33,713 nt of DNA, from the IMG/VR virus record IMGVR_UViG_3300049810_001004, positions 1 to 33,713 of that record. One strand, given 5' to 3'. The notes below the pieces were generated by a model. It searched no databases, was not told the DNA's origin, and saw nothing but the letters and a program-made list of their open reading frames with translations. The position numbers and the translations under genes are program-made. Shown here one piece after another: positions 30,245 through 33,713 of this stretch; position 1 is the stretch's first letter; the number at the start of each line of letters is the position of its first letter. Source of the stretch: a virus.

Positions 30245-31512
30245 AAGTTGGATTTATTGGACTAGGTAAACTAGGAATGCCTTGTGCAGAAGTTATGGCA
30301 GAAAAATATGATGTTACAGGATACGATATTGCAAAAGTATCTTCGATTAAAGTTAGTGTAAGACATACTATTAAAGATACTGTAAAAGATAGAGACATTA
30401 TATTTGTTGCTGTACCTACTCCACATGATCCTGCTTACGGAGGAAGTACTCCAATTGCAGATAAAGAACCAAAAGACTTTGATTATAGTATAGTTAAAAG
30501 AGCATTAGATGAAATTGATCTTCATGTAAACAAAACACAGTTAGTAGTTCTTATTAGTACAGTATTACCTGGAACAGTTAGAAGTGAATTAGTAGACCAT
30601 ATTAAACATGCTCGTTTTATTTACAATCCTTATTTGATTGCTATGGGTAGTGTTGCCTGGGATATGGTAAATCCTGAATGTTTAATTATAGGAACAGAAG
30701 ACGGAACAGAAACTGGTGATGCTAAAATACTAGTTGATTTTTATAAACCTTTATTAGAAAACAATCCAGAAATTAATATTGGTACCTGGGACGAAGCTGA
30801 AGCAATTAAAGTTTTTTATAATACTTTTATTTCAGTTAAGATTGGTTTAGTCAATATGATACAAGACGTTGCAGAAGCAAATGGAAATATTAATGTTGAT
30901 GTTGTTACTGATGCATTAAAGAAAGCAACTCAACGTATTGTTGGTCCAAAATATATGACTGCTGGAATGGGAGACGGAGGAGCCTGCCATCCTAGAGATA
31001 ATATTGCACTACGTTTTCTTGCACAGAAATTAAATTTAGGATATGATCTATTTCATTCTATTATGCAGTCTAGAGATATGCAGGCGAAAAAAATGGCAGA
31101 ACGTTTACTTGAACTATCAACAGAATATAACTTGCCTATTGTTATACATGGTCGTGCATATAAGCCAGGAGTTGAATATACAGTTGGTAGTTATAGCGAA
31201 CTAGTAGCACAATATGCCGCACACGAATTAAATCAAGTATACTATGTTGATCCATTAACTGGTGACAACTTACCTAAAAAGAATATGAAAGCAGTTATAT
31301 TATTAGCACACAATGAACAAGTAACATATGCTGGTACGGGTGTAAAAGCAACAGAATCAGGATATTATTTTAAGTTTGCTAAAGGTAGTATAGTTGTTGA
31401 TCCTTGGAGGACAACAAAAGAGATTCCAGGTTGTGCTGTTGTACACTACGGTAATCCTAGAAAGATATGGTCTGCTCAAAGTCAAAGGAAGAAATTTCTT
31501 GGTCTGTTTTAA
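30241..31512 (+). CDS. UDP-glucose/GDP-mannose dehydrogenase family enzyme
   Basis: The 423-aa protein begins MKVGFIGLGKLGMP, the NAD-binding Rossmann loop. VAVPTPHDP and ISTVLPGT follow as family motifs. EAIKVFYNTFISVKI carries the conserved E-x-x-K-x-x-x-N helix, and MGDGGACHPRDN contains the catalytic Cys (C249) in place of the usual GFGGSCFPKD. The C-terminal third has HGRAYKPGVEYTVGS, the third family domain start. The enzyme would oxidise the C6 hydroxyl of a nucleotide sugar to a uronic acid. The 30226 ATG in frame would add five residues, but 30241 fits the fold and overlaps the previous gene by four bases. Its 3' end overlaps the opposite-strand pyrB by 56 bases. Confidence 0.85.
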   Translation: MKVGFIGLGKLGMPCAEVMAEKYDVTGYDIAKVSSIKVSVRHTIKDTVKDRDIIFVAVPTPHDPAYGGSTPIADKEPKDFDYSIVKRALDEIDLHVNKTQLVVLISTVLPGTVRSELVDHIKHARFIYNPYLIAMGSVAWDMVNPECLIIGTEDGTETGDAKILVDFYKPLLENNPEINIGTWDEAEAIKVFYNTFISVKIGLVNMIQDVAEANGNINVDVVTDALKKATQRIVGPKYMTAGMGDGGACHPRDNIALRFLAQKLNLGYDLFHSIMQSRDMQAKKMAERLLELSTEYNLPIVIHGRAYKPGVEYTVGSYSELVAQYAAHELNQVYYVDPLTGDNLPKKNMKAVILLAHNEQVTYAGTGVKATESGYYFKFAKGSIVVDPWRTTKEIPGCAVVHYGNPRKIWSAQSQRKKFLGLF

Positions 31513-32296
31513 GAAGTAATACTAATAGAGCCATTCTAATATATAATCCATTTTCCATTTGCTCAAAATATTTTGCTCTTGGATCTTTATCAAACCAAAC
31601 AGGTATTTCTTCGTTGCGTGGGAACGGATGCATAACTATTGCATCTTCTGGTATGTGATGTATATGTTCTTTCTTCATACTGTAACTACCACTACTTCCT
31701 CTTTCTTTTTGTACTCTCGTTAGATAGTAAACATCACTCTTTGGCCATATACTCTTATCGTATGTATCTATAAAATGCTTTTTGCAATTAGGTAATGCTT
31801 TATCTAAACTATGTACTGTTCTGCCGTTTTCTATATCTCCAATAAATGTAATTGTAAGATCTTTGATCTTGTTAAATTTTTTATAGATTGTATACAAATC
31901 TAAAAGTGTTTGTGTAGGATGTTCTCCATTGCCATCACCTGCGTTTATTATAGGAACCTTACTTACTTTTGATGCTATTGATGCATCACCTGCTTGTTGA
32001 CTTCTCAATACAATTAAGTCGCAATAGTTAGACATTGTAATAATAGTATCTTCTAGATTTTCTCCTTTAGACACCGAACTATAGTTTACATCATTAATTG
32101 AAATTACTTGTCCGCCAAGTTTATACATTGCACTAGCAAAAGAACTGCTAGTTCTTGTACTTGGTTCGTAAAATAAGTTAGTTATTATTTTACCTTTTAA
32201 ACTTTCTTGAAATTCTGTAGGAGCTGACTTTATATTATTTGCTAATTTAAATATTGAAATAAAATCAATTTTATTCAGTTGAACTAGGTGTTGCAT
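31457..32296 (-). CDS. pyrB: aspartate carbamoyltransferase catalytic chain, shortened
   Basis: All catalytic landmarks of PyrB are present in the 279-aa protein: YEPSTRTSSSF (residues 43-53) for carbamoyl phosphate, the S-x-x-K loop (SSVSKGENLEDT), LRSQQ, HPTQTLLDLYT, NGRTVHSL, YYLTRVQKERG and MHPFPRNEE. It would make carbamoyl-aspartate, the first committed step of pyrimidine synthesis. It is about 30 residues shorter than E. coli PyrB, mainly between GRTVHS and TRVQKER (about 20 fewer) and in the loop after TRVQKER. Its start overlaps the upstream radical SAM gene by 26 bases. A phage copy would raise nucleotide supply during replication. Missing regulatory subunit suggests no allosteric control. 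Confidence 0.9.
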   Translation of the reverse strand: MQHLVQLNKIDFISIFKLANNIKSAPTEFQESLKGKIITNLFYEPSTRTSSSFASAMYKLGGQVISINDVNYSSVSKGENLEDTIITMSNYCDLIVLRSQQAGDASIASKVSKVPIINAGDGNGEHPTQTLLDLYTIYKKFNKIKDLTITFIGDIENGRTVHSLDKALPNCKKHFIDTYDKSIWPKSDVYYLTRVQKERGSSGSYSMKKEHIHHIPEDAIVMHPFPRNEEIPVWFDKDPRAKYFEQMENGLYIRMALLVLLLKTDQEISSFDFEQTISF

Positions 32297-33707
32297 GTAA
32301 GTTCTCTATCTTTTCCGGATCACAATGTTTAGAAAGTAAATCGTATACGTCATGTAATACAACTCTCCATTTATGTTTTCTACGTTGATCAAGTATGTCC
32401 ATGTATTTTATATATTCGTTTAAATGAAAGTATTGGTCTTCTAATTTATCATCATCAATATATTTTTCTAACAATCTAATCATTGAGAAGATCCAATTTC
32501 TATATTTCTGTGAATGTTCGTATGTTTCGTTGAAGTGATAAAAGTTTTGAATAATTTCTTCTTTAGCACTTCGTGGCAGATATCTAACATCCAACCATTT
32601 AGGTCCTTCTAAAAATCTAAAGTTAGCCTTAACTTGGTATTTCTCGCATAGCTCAATTACTCTAAATATAGCATAAGGACTTTGTATTCCTACACAACTA
32701 CTAAGGTACTCAATTTCTAATCCAGGAAATTCTTGAACCATCTCTAAATTTCTAATAAACCTTTCCCAATTACCAGGGTTACGAATTAATGTATATCTTT
32801 CTTCTGTATCATCGACACTTATACATAAGAATACCTGTTTAAACTTAGTTAACTTTTCTAGTAATCTTTTGTTAATGATTGTTAAGTTAGTGTCAAATCT
32901 TAATGTCATTTCTTTTGCTGTATCGGCTTCAATTAGTTTATCTAACGTTTGCTCTAGTTCAGGAACAACAAAGGGTTCTCCGCCTGTGAAGTATATGTGT
33001 CTTAGTCTAGGAATGATTGCTTCAAACTTGTCTCTCCAAGTTTGTGTCTGCCACCATTTCTCTGAATTTGCAATATCAGTTTTACCATTCTTATCAGGTA
33101 GTAAGTAAAATGTTTTATATTTTCCTAGTTTAAAGATTGGTTCCCCGTCGTAGTAATCAAATGCAATCCAGTCGTCATACCACATACTACTATGCTGAGG
33201 GCTACACATCACACATCTCATGTTGCATAAGTTACCAAATCGTATGTGCAGGTTAACTACTCTTGATGTTGTTGAACCATCTGGTTGCATATAGTAGTGT
33301 GCTTGGCTTGGAACTACATAACCTTTAGTACGTTGGGCTGTACCAATTGAAACTCTCATTCTCTTACTAATGCCACGTTCTCTTAACTTCTTCCCGTAAC
33401 GTGTGCCTTTCATTCCTTTAGTAGCTTCTTCTGACTCATAGCAATTACGACAACGTTGTGGTTTTTCATTTCTAGATAATTGTAGTCTGTGATCTTTGTG
33501 TGTTTTACTGTTTAGTGCTTCGTCAAAGTCATGTGTCATTACATTCATAACTTGATCGTCTTCATCTCTAGCCATCCCAAACGTTTCATCATAGTTTGCT
33601 AAACAACAGATACTAAAATCTCCGTTTGATGATATTTCAAGTTGGCTCCAAGGTTCAGAACAAAAGCTGTCCTCGCTGAAGTTATAAGGGCTTGGTTTAT
33701 AATCCAT
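32271..33707 (-). CDS. N-terminal-twitch radical SAM enzyme (second of two)
   Basis: The 478-aa protein has an N-terminal Cys set (C16 in FCSEPW, C34 and C35, then CRNC at 86-89) like an auxiliary-cluster twitch domain, followed by the core motif CNMRCVMC (C161, C165, C168). HIYFTGGEPFVVP and LRFDTNLTIINKR follow, then SVDDTEERYTLIRNPGNWER and LSKHCDPEK at the C-terminus. Motif order and the HIRFGNLCNM / DIRFGNLCNM lines show it is a paralogue of the enzyme at 26698 with an additional charged segment near 100-150. The ATG lies six bases from the window edge, so an upstream start cannot be excluded. It is followed by pyrB on the same strand with a 26-base overlap. Confidence 0.85.
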   Translation of the reverse strand: MDYKPSPYNFSEDSFCSEPWSQLEISSNGDFSICCLANYDETFGMARDEDDQVMNVMTHDFDEALNSKTHKDHRLQLSRNEKPQRCRNCYESEEATKGMKGTRYGKKLRERGISKRMRVSIGTAQRTKGYVVPSQAHYYMQPDGSTTSRVVNLHIRFGNLCNMRCVMCSPQHSSMWYDDWIAFDYYDGEPIFKLGKYKTFYLLPDKNGKTDIANSEKWWQTQTWRDKFEAIIPRLRHIYFTGGEPFVVPELEQTLDKLIEADTAKEMTLRFDTNLTIINKRLLEKLTKFKQVFLCISVDDTEERYTLIRNPGNWERFIRNLEMVQEFPGLEIEYLSSCVGIQSPYAIFRVIELCEKYQVKANFRFLEGPKWLDVRYLPRSAKEEIIQNFYHFNETYEHSQKYRNWIFSMIRLLEKYIDDDKLEDQYFHLNEYIKYMDILDQRRKHKWRVVLHDVYDLLSKHCDPEKIENLHATPSSTE

Positions 33708-33713
33708 AAATTT

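Noticed and set aside
1-33713. tRNA genes, CRISPR arrays, insertion sequences or attachment sites
   Set aside because: No clover-leaf pattern, regular spaced repeats, transposase motifs or terminal inverted repeats were found by eye; a tRNA scan would settle the first.

Overview
The window looks like part of a large, AT-rich marine myovirus genome of the T4-like type, the group that infects picocyanobacteria and SAR11-type bacteria. The signs are tight packing with ATGA/TAATG overlaps, many genes below 80 codons, T4-style late promoter boxes (TATAAATA and variants), a GH19 endolysin, and a block of proteins whose N-termini resemble T4 capsid-targeting peptides. No terminase, portal, major capsid or polymerase gene lies in the window, so the phage assignment is an inference. 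The host is unresolved. A glnA-type glutamine riboswitch points towards picocyanobacteria, while a TctA/TctB transporter would also suit a heterotrophic alphaproteobacterium.

Layout. 1-2.95 kb: start of a minus-strand SGNH-like protein, a small membrane protein, a consensus promoter, a UvsE/UvdE UV endonuclease, a WGR-like protein and a first sulfotransferase-like protein. 2.95-3.2 kb: a minus-strand unit with a late-type promoter box, a glutamine riboswitch, a basic 37-aa peptide and a hairpin terminator. 3.2-7.0 kb: about 17 small genes in one direction (membrane micro-proteins, zinc-ribbon protein, hotdog thioesterase, DUF2061, GIY-YIG nuclease), with a second consensus promoter at 4768. 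7.0-7.8 kb: an unrecognised minus-strand gene. 7.9-11.9 kb: TctB, TctA and two further sulfotransferase-like proteins in tandem. 11.86-12.2 kb: a non-coding leader with a consensus promoter and hairpins. 12.2-15.8 kb: a radical SAM enzyme, a HAD-GNAT-ParB-like fusion and a 2OG-Fe(II) oxygenase-like protein. 15.8-26.7 kb: probable virion or capsid-internal proteins with gp21-like protease sites, a secreted protein and a second oxygenase-like protein. 26.7-33.7 kb: a twitch radical SAM enzyme, GH19 endolysin, glycosyltransferase-like protein, second DUF2061 protein and UDP-sugar dehydrogenase, converging on a minus-strand pair (second twitch radical SAM enzyme and aspartate carbamoyltransferase).

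How the parts may work together. The small-gene cluster with sigma70-type promoters looks like an early, host-directed region. Late-type boxes precede the oxygenase, the probable virion genes and the riboswitch unit. Auxiliary metabolic functions are dense: pyrimidine synthesis (PyrB), sugar-nucleotide oxidation, glycosyl transfer, sulfotransferase-like proteins, carboxylate uptake, acyl-CoA hydrolysis and three radical SAM enzymes. The strongest candidate for a new system is the riboswitch plus basic micro-peptide. In cyanobacteria the same riboswitch class controls small basic proteins that inactivate glutamine synthetase, so this unit could let the phage alter host nitrogen metabolism.
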